A stretch of DNA of 64,000 nt from Dermacentor variabilis (taxonomy: Eukaryota; Arthropoda; Arachnida; Ixodida; Ixodidae). The position numbers were made by a program, and so were the translations under genes. Under the pieces are notes generated by a model, which did no database searches, was not told where the DNA came from, and saw only the letters and a program-made list of their open reading frames with translations. The stretch spans positions 59,834,255 through 59,898,254 of the forward strand of contig NC_134576.1 of the NCBI RefSeq assembly GCF_050947875.1, in the 5' to 3' direction. Position 1 is the first letter of the stretch. The number at the start of each line of letters is the position of its first letter. Below, piece by piece: positions 54,291 to 64,000 of this stretch.

Positions 54291-57058
54291 TTTTTCGCAG
54301 CACTTACAACGAACTTGAGAGGCGTTACGTGTGTCTTGCGTCGCTGACAGTCTCGGTAGGTTATGACATAAAGGGCGACGTCGGCGGTCAGACGCGGCCA
54401 GTAATACATTTCCTGTATGCTCGACAGTGTCCGGAAGAATCTGAGGGGCCCAGCGGTTGGATCGTCATGTAGGGCGTGCAGTGCTTCTGGACGCAGCGCT
54501 AACGGAACAACAAGAAGGTAGTTGGCGCGGACTGGTGAGAAGTTATTCTTCATGAGCAGGTTGTTTTGTAGCGTGAATGAAGATAATCAGCACTTAAATG
54601 CCTTTGGGACAACTTCGGTGTTCCCTTCCAAATACTCGACGACGCCTTTTAGCTCCGGGTCTGTTCGTTGCTTTTTAGTGAAATCTTCCGCGCTTATTAT
54701 TCCAAGGAAGGCGTCTTCGTCCTCGTCGTCTTGCGGTGGGGGATCGATGGAGGCGCTTGATATGCAGTCGGCATCAGAGTGTTTTCGTCCGGAGCTGTAG
54801 ATTACCATGACATCATATTCTTGTAGTCTCAGGCTTCACCGGGCCAGCCGTCCAGGAGGGTCCTTTAAGTTAGCTAGCCAACACAACACGTGATGGTCGC
54901 TGACGACTTTGAATGGCCTGCCATATAGGTAATGGCGAAATTTTGCTGTAGCCCAAATGATGGCGAGGAATTCCTTATCAGTCGTAGAGTAATTGCCTTC
55001 CCCTTTTGACAGTGACCGGCTAGCATAATATATCACCCGTTCAAGTCCGTCTTTCCTCTGGACTAGGACCGCAACGAGCCTTAGGCTATTGACATCAGTG
55101 TGGATTTCGGTATCGGCGTCCTCGTCGAAGTGTCCAAGTACCGGCGGCGACTGCTTGCGTCGTTTGAGTTCTTGAAATGCGTCAGCCTGCGGCGTTTCCC
55201 ACTTGAAATCGACATCACATTTGATTAGATGTGTTAGCGGCTCTGCGATACGTGATAAGTCCATGATAAAGCGCCAATAGTAGGCACACATGCTAAGGAA
55301 TCTACGCACTGCCTTCTTGTCGATGGGCTGCGGGAACTTTACGATGTCAGCTGCTTTCTGCGGGTCGGCGCGGACTCCAGATTTGCTGATGACGTGGCCT
55401 AGAAACAGAAGCTCATCGTAAGCGAAGCGACACTTTTCTAGCTTCAGAGTGATGGCCTCTAGTACTGTCGCAAGCCCCTTAAGGTGATCGTCGAAATTTC
55501 CGGCGAAGACGACGACGTCATCTAAGCAAACAAGACAGGTCTGCCACTTCAATCCTGCTAAAACCGTGTTCATCACGTGTTGGAACGTTGCAGGCGCCGA
55601 GCACAGTCCAAATGGCATAACCTTGAACTCATAGAGGCCGTCTGGCGTGATGAAAGCGGCCTTTTCGCGATCCCTTTCGTCGATTTCTATTTGCCAGTAG
55701 CCAGACTTGAGGTACATAGACGACAAGTATTTAGCGTTGCAGAGCCGATCCAATGCGTCGTCTATCCGTTGGAGCGGGTATACGTCGATTTTGGTAATCT
55801 TGTTCAGTCGACAATAATCGACGCAGAAACGTAGGGTTCCGTCCTTTTTCTTCACTAAAACAACAGGAGACGCCCACGGCCTTTTCGACGGCTGGATGAT
55901 GTCGTCGCGCAGCATTTCGTCACCTTGTTGCTTTATAGCTTCGCGTTCTCGTGTCGAAACTCGGTAAGGGCTCTGGCGGAGTGGTCGAGCGCACTCTTCG
56001 GTTATTATTCGATGCTTTGCGATTGGTGTTTGTCGAATCCTCGATGTCGTCGAAAAGCAGTCTTTGTATTGTCGAAGCAGGCTTCTGAGCTATTGCTGCT
56101 TAATCACGGGGAGATTTCGATTTATGTTGAAGTCTGGCTCGGGAACTACGGTAGTCGGGATCGATGCGACAGAATCCGAGAGGACAAACGCATTGCTGGT
56201 TTCCAGAATTTCCTCGATGTATGCGATCGTCGAGCCTTTGTTGATGTGCTTGAACTCCTGGCTGAAGTTTGTCAGCAACACTTTCGTGTTTCCTCCGTGC
56301 AGTCGAGCGATCCCTCTTGCGACGTAAATTTCACGGTCGAGCAGTAGACGCTAGTCGCCTTCGTTGACGCCTTCTACGTCAGCGCGCGTTTCGGTGCCGA
56401 CCGAAATAACAATGCTGGAGCCAGGCGGGATGCTCACTTGACCTGAGAGCACACTCAATATGGTGACTACGAGGGCTCTCCGGCGGTATCGCTTGATCTT
56501 CTGACATCGTTATCGGTTTTGACCTCAGGTCTATGATTGCGCCGGGTTGGTTCAGGAAGTCCATGCCGAGAATGACGTCTCTGTTGCAGGATAACACTGT
56601 TGCGGGATAACAAAGGTGGCAGGGTTAGTCTGGTCATGAATGGTAATTCGTGCCGTGCAGATTCCAGTCGGAGTGATGAGGTGTCCTCCAGCGGTCCGAA
56701 TTTGCGGGCCTTCCCATGCAGTCTTATCTTTCTTCAACTGGGCGGCGATGGGTCCACTCATGACGGAGTAATCGGCTCCTGATTCTACTAAGGCGGTGAC
56801 TGCGTGGCCGTCGACAAGCTCGTCGAAGTCGGTGGTTCTTTGTCTTGCGTTACAGTTAGGCCTTGGCGTCAGATCACGGCTGCGTCGCGTTGACCTGTGG
56901 CTGGTACGTGGCGTCGTCAGGTGGTCTTTCGTCGGCGTATTCTTTGCTAACAGTCTTCGTCGGGACGGCGGCGCGTCGTTGTTATGTCCTCGAAGTGGCC
57001 TCTTCGTAGTGTTCGTATGCGGCGGAGGACCTTCGTTAGTTCGACGAACAGCAACCAC
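54287..57058 (-). pseudogene. gypsy Pol remnant: PR, RT, RNase H, integrase start
   Basis: 57058-56552: protease region with LVESGADYSVMSGP, where the catalytic Asp of DTGA is Glu, plus the ILGMDFL flap-end motif at about 56565-56545. 55915-54836: RT/RNase H with CVDYCRLNKIT, SSMYLKSGYWQI (motif A Asp replaced by Tyr), FGLCSAPATFQ, CLDDVVVF (YLDD as CLDD), then RNase H with HTDVNSLRLVAVL and SDHHVLCWL. 54808-54587 is the linker ending VVYSS-like and acidic. 54553-54287: integrase zinc domain HALHDDPTAGPLRFFRTL with its second His replaced, YYWPRLTADV and YRDCQRRKT. The lost catalytic residues show the copy is old. Confidence 0.88.
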
Positions 57059-57078
57059 AACTCCATCGGTTGCTGCTT

Positions 57079-58425
57079 TTAGTTTTCATGATATGGGCTC
57101 ACGGATCGGCCCCAGGCTGGGCCAGTGTATCGACGGCGCTGCGGCGACAGGTAGCGGCCTGGTGACGGTGAACGGGACGGTCGTCGAGGGCTCCACTGAG
57201 TAGCGGCGAGGTAGTCGGCGATGTCATGAGGGCGTTCATCTTCCCTCGGGCGCGGTGCGTTGACGGGGAAGCCTCGCAATCCCAGGTCGCGGTATGGGCA
57301 TCGGCGGTACACGGGACCAGCTTCGCTGCAGTGGTAGCAGAGCTGGCGGTGGTCGGGGGTGCGCCAAATGTCCGTATTCCTCGCGTAGGTGCACTGGGCG
57401 ACGGGTGGTTGTGGTGGCGGCGGTGGCGGCGGACCACAGAATGGCGGCGTTACAGGGCCCTGGCGCGGTCGCGAAGGGGGACCTTGACGGCGTGCGACAG
57501 CGGCGTAGGTCATCGCTTCTGCCTGGGGCTGCGATAATTGAGGTTGCACGCCAGGAGCTCCCAGCGATCACTGAACCTCATCTTTCACGATGTCAGCGAT
57601 CGAGGCTACTTGAGGCTGCGACGAAGGCAAGACCTTACGCAGTCCTTCGCACACAATCGCCCTGATGGTCTCTTGGAGATCAAGGAAGCCCAGCGCTTGG
57701 ATGGCGCACCGAGGCGTGAGCACTTGGCGGTTAAATCACCTAGGGCGCATTTCTAACGTTTCCTCAATCGTCGTAGCCTCTATCAGGAACTCAGCAATGG
57801 TCTTCGGTGAGTTTCGGATTAGTCCGACGGAAAGTTCTTGCTTCACGCCTCACATTAAGAAACACACTTTCTTCTCTTCTGACATTTCCGGGTCGGCGTG
57901 CCGGAAATGACGGGTCATCTCTTCTGTGAACATGACGATGGTCTCATTGGGTAGTTGGCCTCAGGTTTCCAGCAGAACTTCGGCCCTTTCTTTTCGGACA
58001 GCGCTCGTGAACGCCCTCAGGAAGTTACTGCTGAACAGGTCCCATGTTGCAAGGTTGGACTCCCGGTTCTCGAACCAAGTCCTGACGGCATCTTCCAAGG
58101 AGAAGTACAAATGTCGTAGCATATCTTCAGAAGTCCAGTTGTTGAAGGTCGAGATCCTTTCGAAGGTTTCGAGCCAGGTTTCCGGATCCTCCGACGTGGC
58201 TCCACGAAAGTTAGGGGGCTCTCTCTGTTGGTGAAGTACGATGGGTGACACTGGGGCTGCCATTGTGGTTGTCTTGGCCACCATATTCTTAGATTTCTCA
58301 GGTAGAAATCCGTGCTTCGGGGTCACCTGTTGTAGACGGCGGCTTGCTCGATGGTCCGGGACTACGTTGGTGCTCTCTTTCCGGTCCGGGCTTGGATCAG
58401 GGCTTGCCGGGGGCGTCCGGTACAT
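57079..58425 (-). pseudogene. gypsy Gag remnant
   Basis: ATG at 58425, 24 bases after the LTR, opens MYRTPPASPDPSPDRKES. The capsid-like core follows (FRGATSEDPETWLETFERIS, LYFSLEDAVRTWFENRES), then stops at about 57961, 57845 and 57730. The C-terminal part 57549-57079 has a Pro-rich stretch and one degenerate knuckle CYHCSEAGPVYRRCP (His replaced by Pro-Val), then an Arg/Ser/Pro-rich tail. Confidence 0.82.
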
Positions 58426-58448
58426 GGACAAAAAGCACCTCCACCAGA

Positions 58449-58869
58449 TGACACGTGGTAGTGACGTTAAAGAACACAGTATCGATACTGTGAAAGACAA
58501 AACTAACTTTCATTGGGCGAACATGTGCCCACAAAAACAGGCTACACTTAAAGCTCAACGACAGCGACGAACACAGTCGGCGATGGTCGAAAATCTGATC
58601 GGCGGGTGAAGCGCGTCGGCTTTTATACATCAGTCGTCGAATGCTCCAGAGTAATCGCTGGAACCCGCGTGCCTTCCACAAGTTCTGCATTATTCGCGTC
58701 GTGCACACCTGCGATCAGATTACACGAGGTTCGGCCACAGACTGCGGATGGAAGCATCGATAACATTCCAGAAACTTCCGATACATGCAGGCGTGTCCTA
58801 CGCTGTGCGATAACATTTGTTAGGCGGTGAAACGGGTCGCGCGATAAAGATAAACAAGTACACGTGTCA
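58449..58869 (-). repeat. 5' LTR of the decayed gypsy element
   Basis: 421 bp. On the minus strand it starts TGACACGTG and ends CACGTGTCA, a perfect 9-bp terminal inversion. TATAAAAG box at about 58620-58627. The next bases, CTGGTGGAGG (58447-58438), offer a TGG-type primer-binding site. The partner LTR is not in the window. Confidence 0.75.
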
Positions 58870-59930
58870 ATATATAGCGCCGCACATCGTGGCTCTGCCA
58901 GTCGGCGCGGTGATCGGTGTGATGCCTCAGTATATCACGAAATCAAACACGTATACAGATGCGCTAAAATTCTGCATTTGGGAGTATGCTAGCCATCGAC
59001 AATTTTTCCCCTTTGAGACTCCTAATGCTATGTATTACAAGTAAACCAGAGTGATATTTTTTTATAATGTGATACTGTCAATCCCACCAAGGATTTTTAC
59101 AGGAGTGGGTTAGTAGGGCCTGTAGACATTGTATTGCAGGCATTTTTATAAGAATACAAAAGGGTACTTCGTAAGTGTAAAGGATAATGGACCTATGTTA
59201 ACAGCAATGAGTTTGGCAAAAACATAACGCACAATCAACTTATTTGAATTGCATATGATGTTTTGCAAAAAGGGAAAAAAGAAGCAAAAAAGGACAAGCA
59301 TATGAGGTATACAATTGATAACATCATCCGTAATTTTACATCACACATTTCCAAAAACAAATTTTAATTAAAACAATGATAAACACCATAATGACAACGT
59401 CATTTAGTCGTTGCTGACAGTAGTTGCTGGCCAGCAAGTTCTACAAAGGCAAGTTCAACAAAGATAAGGGAAAAAATAAGAAAAAGAACGAAGAGGTAAT
59501 GAGAGTGCGCACCCTCGGAAGAGGAATGACCGCTAACAGCCACAAGCATTCGTGCAGGCAATGCAGTCGCTTTTAATAAGCACAATTGGTATTTTGCGAC
59601 CTTGTGCGTTCAGTAGTGCTTAGGCCAAGTTCCCAGGATATTCTCCTCCGACAGCGCTCTGCGGTCGAAACTGCTAACAGTACACCCTTAGACACTTCCT
59701 GCATAGCGTCCTCCGCATAAGCGGTACGTTCTCGGTTCATCCCACTTCACCGCATATAAGCGTTCTTTCAAGCGAGATCATGCGTGACAAAATGCAACCG
59801 ATTCGCTGCTCATGGCTGTATGCGGCTAATGAGTAAAACGCAACGTTTATATCCATCCCCGCCAATTTGCCATCCGAAAAGCGCGCACAAGTGTTGAGAG
59901 AGCATTACAAAGCGAAAGGTGCAAAGAGTG
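58870..59930. other. No gene seen
   Basis: A/T-rich sequence between two retroelements. Small frames only, none supported. Confidence 0.5.
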
Positions 59931-62184
59931 ATGAGGGAGAAGCTGCGAGCACTTCTTCAGGCTATTAATAAAGTATGGGAGACTGGAAACGTTCCACCTG
60001 ATTGGAAGCATTCCATTGTCGCGATTCCGAAACCAGGAAAGTTTCCAAATAGCCTGCAGTCTTTACGCCCAATTTGACCAACCTCAACTGTCTGAAAGCT
60101 CGCTGAAAAGATGCTGGCCACACGTGTTTCCTGGTGGCTTGAACACCACGATAAATATCATCCTGCTCAAATTGGATTCCGTTATCACTTGGGAACTAAA
60201 GACGGACTTTCTATCTTATCAGACGATGTTTTACAGGCTTCACCACACAGCCACGCTGTCGGCACGGTAGTAGCAACAGACATAACGAAGGCTTATGACA
60301 ATATAGACCATGCAATTATTATAGCCAACCTCATCGACCTGGGACTTCCACCGCGGGTGATAAGATTCATTTACTCATTCCTTCAGAATCGCACATTTGC
60401 TATTAGAGTAGATGGAAGGCAAGAAAGATACTTCACATCGAACAGAGGAGTCCCACAAGGTTCGGTTTTGGCTACTCTTCTCTTCAACGTTGTTCTAATA
60501 CATCTAGCCTGGCAACGACATCGGATTCCAGACGTGAGTTCTTAATCTATGCGGATGACGTCACTTTGTGGTCCGTGCATGAAAATATATCTAGACAAAC
60601 TTAACAGCTTCAAGAAGCCCTTGATGTTCTGAACAACTACGCTCGGAAAGCATGGTTGGACATTTCCGCTCAAAAATCAAGCTATGTTGTGGTGGCCAAC
60701 AAGAAAGGACGCACAAGAATCACGCAGCACCCCTTTACATTTAGACTCGGCGCAGTGACAATCCCTGAGGCTTCTGAGGTCCGCATACTAGGTCTCGATA
60801 TTCACCACTCCGGCAGTGGTGCACACTGGCTTTGTAAAACCAGACAGAGTTCGACAAGAACACTTCACCTTATTCGTCGCATTGCAGCAAAAGCAGCTGG
60901 AGCTCGTACTGACGTAGCTCGACGGTTGGTGCGTGCAGTCTTGTAGCCCCGAATTTTATATCAGGCACAATTTCAACGGCTGACTTTGGCACAGCTGGCA
61001 CAGTTGGAGACGATTAATCGCGACGTTAAGCGCACAATCACAGCACTGCCCCGCATCACTCCGATACCAACCTTACAGGAACATGCCAAGTTCTACACAA
61101 TTGCAGAGCTAATTTTGCAACGTGAAAAACACGTGAAATAAAAAAGCAACTTATTCCGGCTGTCGCTGCGTTGCATGCTCATTTTCAACGCGGCTCTCGG
61201 ATTGACAATCAGCCCTATCCAATGCCTCCCTGGGAATTCACCAGCATCACAACTAATAAGCCAACGAAGTTACGACACAGCGATACAACAGGTACTATTG
61301 ACGAACACAACATCGTCGATGGATCAAGCGCTAACAACTGCAAAGTCTATACGGATGCTGCCATTCTCCCAGACGGCGCAAGGACATCATTCCTGAGTAT
61401 TACGCATAATTTCATCAGCGGCCACCAGCGCTATTTATCTACGGAAGCCAGCGCTCTAGCAATGGAACTTCAAGCCATCCACGACGCTGTGCAAGATGCG
61501 ACATCTAAGCTGCCTACCATCAACGAACTAGACATATTCGCTGGTTCTTTAGCGGCTATTCAGGAACTCAAGAAGGTTGATAAGGCGATGTAAATCTGCG
61601 ATATAATACACACTATGAATAGTAAAACTGCTACTTTCGTCAAGGTACACTGGATTCAAGGCCATTCAGCGGACCCTCACAACATTGTTGCTGACCAGCA
61701 GGCACACTGCCCTCCTAATCCTGATCTTCCGCCTATTCCCCTCCCACCTCAACCCCTTAACTCGCTTCGAGCCCGCAAAAATTTTCTCCGGCAGGACACA
61801 CGCGCTCTTATCCCACCGTGTGTCTGCTCCCTCCCCCTTCACCTTACTAGGGCCTAGGAAGTTGTGCTTAGGAGGCTTCGGGCCGGGGGGGCCCTTACAC
61901 CGGCTGTTATCTCAAGGTGGAACTGGTCGCATTTACTACTGGGTGCTACGTGACCATACTGCTCCGTTCCTGTGATGGAAGCAGATACATACCACCTAAT
62001 ATGGACATGTACTGGTTTAAAATCGGAAGGCTCGCGTCTCCTACTGCAAGCCGGCCTCCACTACAGTGTGACAATCAGCTATGACTGCTGGATACATGAC
62101 AACAGACAGGCCTCACAGCACACATATAATACACATATACGCACCGAGAATTATGCCTTAAAGGCAAATCGTTATCGCAATTAA
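59931..62184 (+). pseudogene. I-like LINE fragment, RT and RNase H
   Basis: Plus strand. 59931-60110: NVPPDWKHSIVAIPKPGK and SLRPI (RT start). 60111-60545: QIGFRYHLGTKDGL, VVATDITKAYDNIDHAII (motif A), NRGVPQGSVLATLLFN. After a frameshift FLIYADDVTLWSV (motif C, intact) lies at about 60540-60575. 60656-60946: post-RT with SEVRILGLDIHHSGSG. 61171-61860: RNase H with VYTDAAILPDGA, STEASALAMEL, DIFAGSLAAI (catalytic Asp lost) and WIQGHSADPHNIVADQQAH. 61970-62184: C-terminal piece with DTYHLIWTC and a lysine-rich stop region, followed by an A run at 62183-62191. Several stops and frameshifts. The endonuclease is absent. Confidence 0.85.
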
Positions 62185-64000
62185 AAAAAAAGAAGCTGCG
62201 AGGGAGAAAAAAAAGCGAGAAGCAAAAGGAGAGAGCGTATAGACTAAGAACGAAGTCGTCGCCTCTGTGCCTATAGCTTTGGTGCCGGAGCTGGAGGAAA
62301 GACTGCGCCGGCCGGGAAGAAGCAACAACATGGCGTGAGCCGGCGCACGAGGCGATTCTTTTGGATGGCAATTATCGGCATTTCTTAGTACCAGCGACGG
62401 TGTGCGACTGTGTTCGCGTTGTGAAGGTGTCCTGCCTCGTCGATCTACGCTCTCGGCGATCGCAATGATGTTTTCAATTCCGCCGATGTTGCCGGAAGTT
62501 GCAAGAAGCCAGTGCAACTTCGACAACAATTGCGAGTACGACCTCAGCGCGACAATCAGCAGCGGTGAGCCTCCATGTGCACTGGATCGTCGGGTCGTGG
62601 AGTGTGTGTGCTGTGCAGCTGCGAACCAGAGTTGATAACGGTATGTTGATTTTGCGTACCATACTACCAAATGCTTAATATCTGCCATTAAATTATTATG
62701 AGCCAGCAGATAATGAATCTCCGCGATCCGGTCTGTTCGTGTAGTACTAATGCAGACACGCGCATTGAAGTTTTGGCGTGTGAACTACCTATAACTGCAA
62801 GCGTAGTTCCGTTTTGGTTTCCTCAAACTGCGTCACTGCTGGCGATATTTCTTGCTTGCGTAGCCAAGTGTCCTTTTGTTGAAATTTCACGCGAGGATTC
62901 TTACCAGGGCGTTCGTTTTATCGCGCCGCCAGTAATCGGGTGTAGCCTTCTAATCAAGAAATATTCCGTGCTTTTTTATCACCCTCGTGGACTTTGCGAA
63001 ATGAATTCGTTGCATTTCGTAGGCTAAGTTTGTCGAACGACGGCGTTATTTCGAACAGTTTTCTTGTGTGTTACGCACTTTCCTCGGTGAAATCTATGGA
63101 TTTGCGTGAATTTCTGGCTTTTCTGTTCGGTGCATAGAGTTCACTTGAATTATAAGCCCAATTTAGCTCCAAGCTTGTTTGACGCGAAAATAATCATTTA
63201 ACTCCGACGATGCAGCAGCAGAGAAAAGGTATCGGTTTGCGCTACAACCAGAATTTGCCACAATATCTATTGGAGAGGAGCAGTACACTCGCTACTTGTA
63301 CAAGGGGCGAAGTTCTATGCCACTTGCAAAATTTCAATGGCACACTATCTCACGCCGAACTAGGAGTTTCAAGTTTTATTGCAGACACAAAAATCTGTGA
63401 ATTTTTATACTTTCGCCATTTCATAATGTCAGAAAGCATTGTTGCATTGCTAAAAGCTATGAAAGAATAAAAAAATACGAAACAAGCAGTTCATTTTGCT
63501 TATGTCTAATGATTGGTATGCAGTGTTGATTTTCGGCTATGAGGTACCCACTAGCCACAAAATGGGCCTTAATGAGACTTTCCAGAGCAGCTTTTCTTTC
63601 TCGAATTATAGAATTTCTGCAATTTCTTTTTATTGTCACCTAACTGATTTTTTTTTCTATACAGGCTTAAAGCGGGAGAGGTTGATAATAACGCCGCCAA
63701 AAAAAGTAGAACCTCTGGCCTCTCCAGGGCAACTATATAGCGGACCACAGCACCGGTAAGCGAGAAACTCGCCGAGAATGACAGTTCATCGCACTACGAA
63801 AAGGTCATATGATTATGATGAAGCACACGAAGTACGTTTTTCTTTTCTTCTTTACAATATATCAGTTTGTCCTCGGTGGCCGTTACATACGAATGCTGTC
63901 GCCAAAATGCATAATCGACCAGTGCAGGCCTGCATACAGCGTTCATTTCATGCGCAGTGACGTTGCTCAAAAAAGGCTGGCAGTTTGCTCCGCAGTTATG
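62185..64000. other. Right end; no gene recognised
   Basis: A-rich 62183-62225 (probable LINE tail), then unassigned sequence. Frames at 62158-62688 (minus) and 62698-63027 (plus) have no family I recognise and no supporting signals. Confidence 0.45.

Larger units (their letters stand above)
54287..58869 (-). mobile_element. Decayed Ty3/gypsy element, 5' LTR to partial integrase
   Basis: Minus strand: 5' LTR 58869-58449, gag 58425-57079, protease/RT/RNase H 57058-54587, and the start of integrase to 54287, where it is truncated. Domain order is the usual gypsy one (RT before integrase), unlike the element at 22.9-29.1 kb. No 3' LTR is present. Stops and frameshifts break every part. The missing integrase core is of the same kind as the isolated piece at 7894-8560. 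Confidence 0.88.

Noticed and set aside
57226..57665. Plus-strand Gly/Arg-rich frames
   Set aside because: Antisense shadows of the Pro-rich gypsy Gag on the minus strand.
62698..63027. 109-codon plus-strand frame near the right end
   Set aside because: No domain, no neighbouring support, frame length within chance for this composition.

Overview
This is eukaryotic DNA, and most of it is transposable elements. Everything recognisable points to a chelicerate, most likely a hard (ixodid) tick. The reasons are long intergenic and intronic stretches made of degraded CR1/L2-, I- and RTE-like LINEs, Penelope-like GIY-YIG elements, Ty3/gypsy and Tc1 elements, and fragments of one host gene split by a very long intron. 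The tick assignment is inference from family resemblance; no search was run. There is no sign of prokaryotic organisation.

Host gene. Two minus-strand exons fit the N-terminal part of a CLCA-type protein (calcium-activated chloride channel regulator, secreted metalloprotease family). Exon A (20635 down to 20480) carries the start codon, a signal peptide and the first domain block. Exon B (1985 down to about 1688) continues the same domain in phase. About 18.5 kb of intron, nearly all transposon debris, lies between them. The rest of the gene would lie left of the window.

Layout. 0-0.7 kb: gypsy gag remnant. 0.7-9.5 kb: mostly unassigned, with a LINE C-terminal piece (6.0-6.4 kb) and a gypsy integrase piece (7.9-8.6 kb). 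9.5-20.3 kb: a series of plus-strand CR1-like LINE copies. The last is split by a 124-bp hairpin element and then by a 1,991-bp Tc1-like transposon. 22.9-29.1 kb: a very young, nearly intact 6,257-bp LTR retrotransposon whose integrase lies upstream of reverse transcriptase (Gmr1-like order), with 703-bp LTRs and a CCTT target duplication. 29.7-36.5 kb: a LINE tail, a tRNA-like SINE and a 5.3-kb minus-strand I-like LINE with RNase H. 38.8-43.3 kb: SINE, LINE tails, a gag-like zinc-knuckle pseudogene and a Penelope-like GIY-YIG domain. 47.4-52.5 kb: two minus-strand LINE fragments abut a Penelope-like GIY-YIG fragment that runs into a ~300-bp tandem array built from its own 3' end. 52.8 kb: a second hairpin element. 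54.3-58.9 kb: a decayed gypsy element with one LTR. 59.9-62.2 kb: a plus-strand RT/RNase H LINE. The final 1.8 kb is unassigned.

Apart from the CLCA exons, no intact protein-coding gene is recognisable. The most informative structures are the integrase-first gypsy element, the two hairpin mini-elements of shared design, the Penelope-derived tandem array and the datable nested insertion at 17-19 kb.
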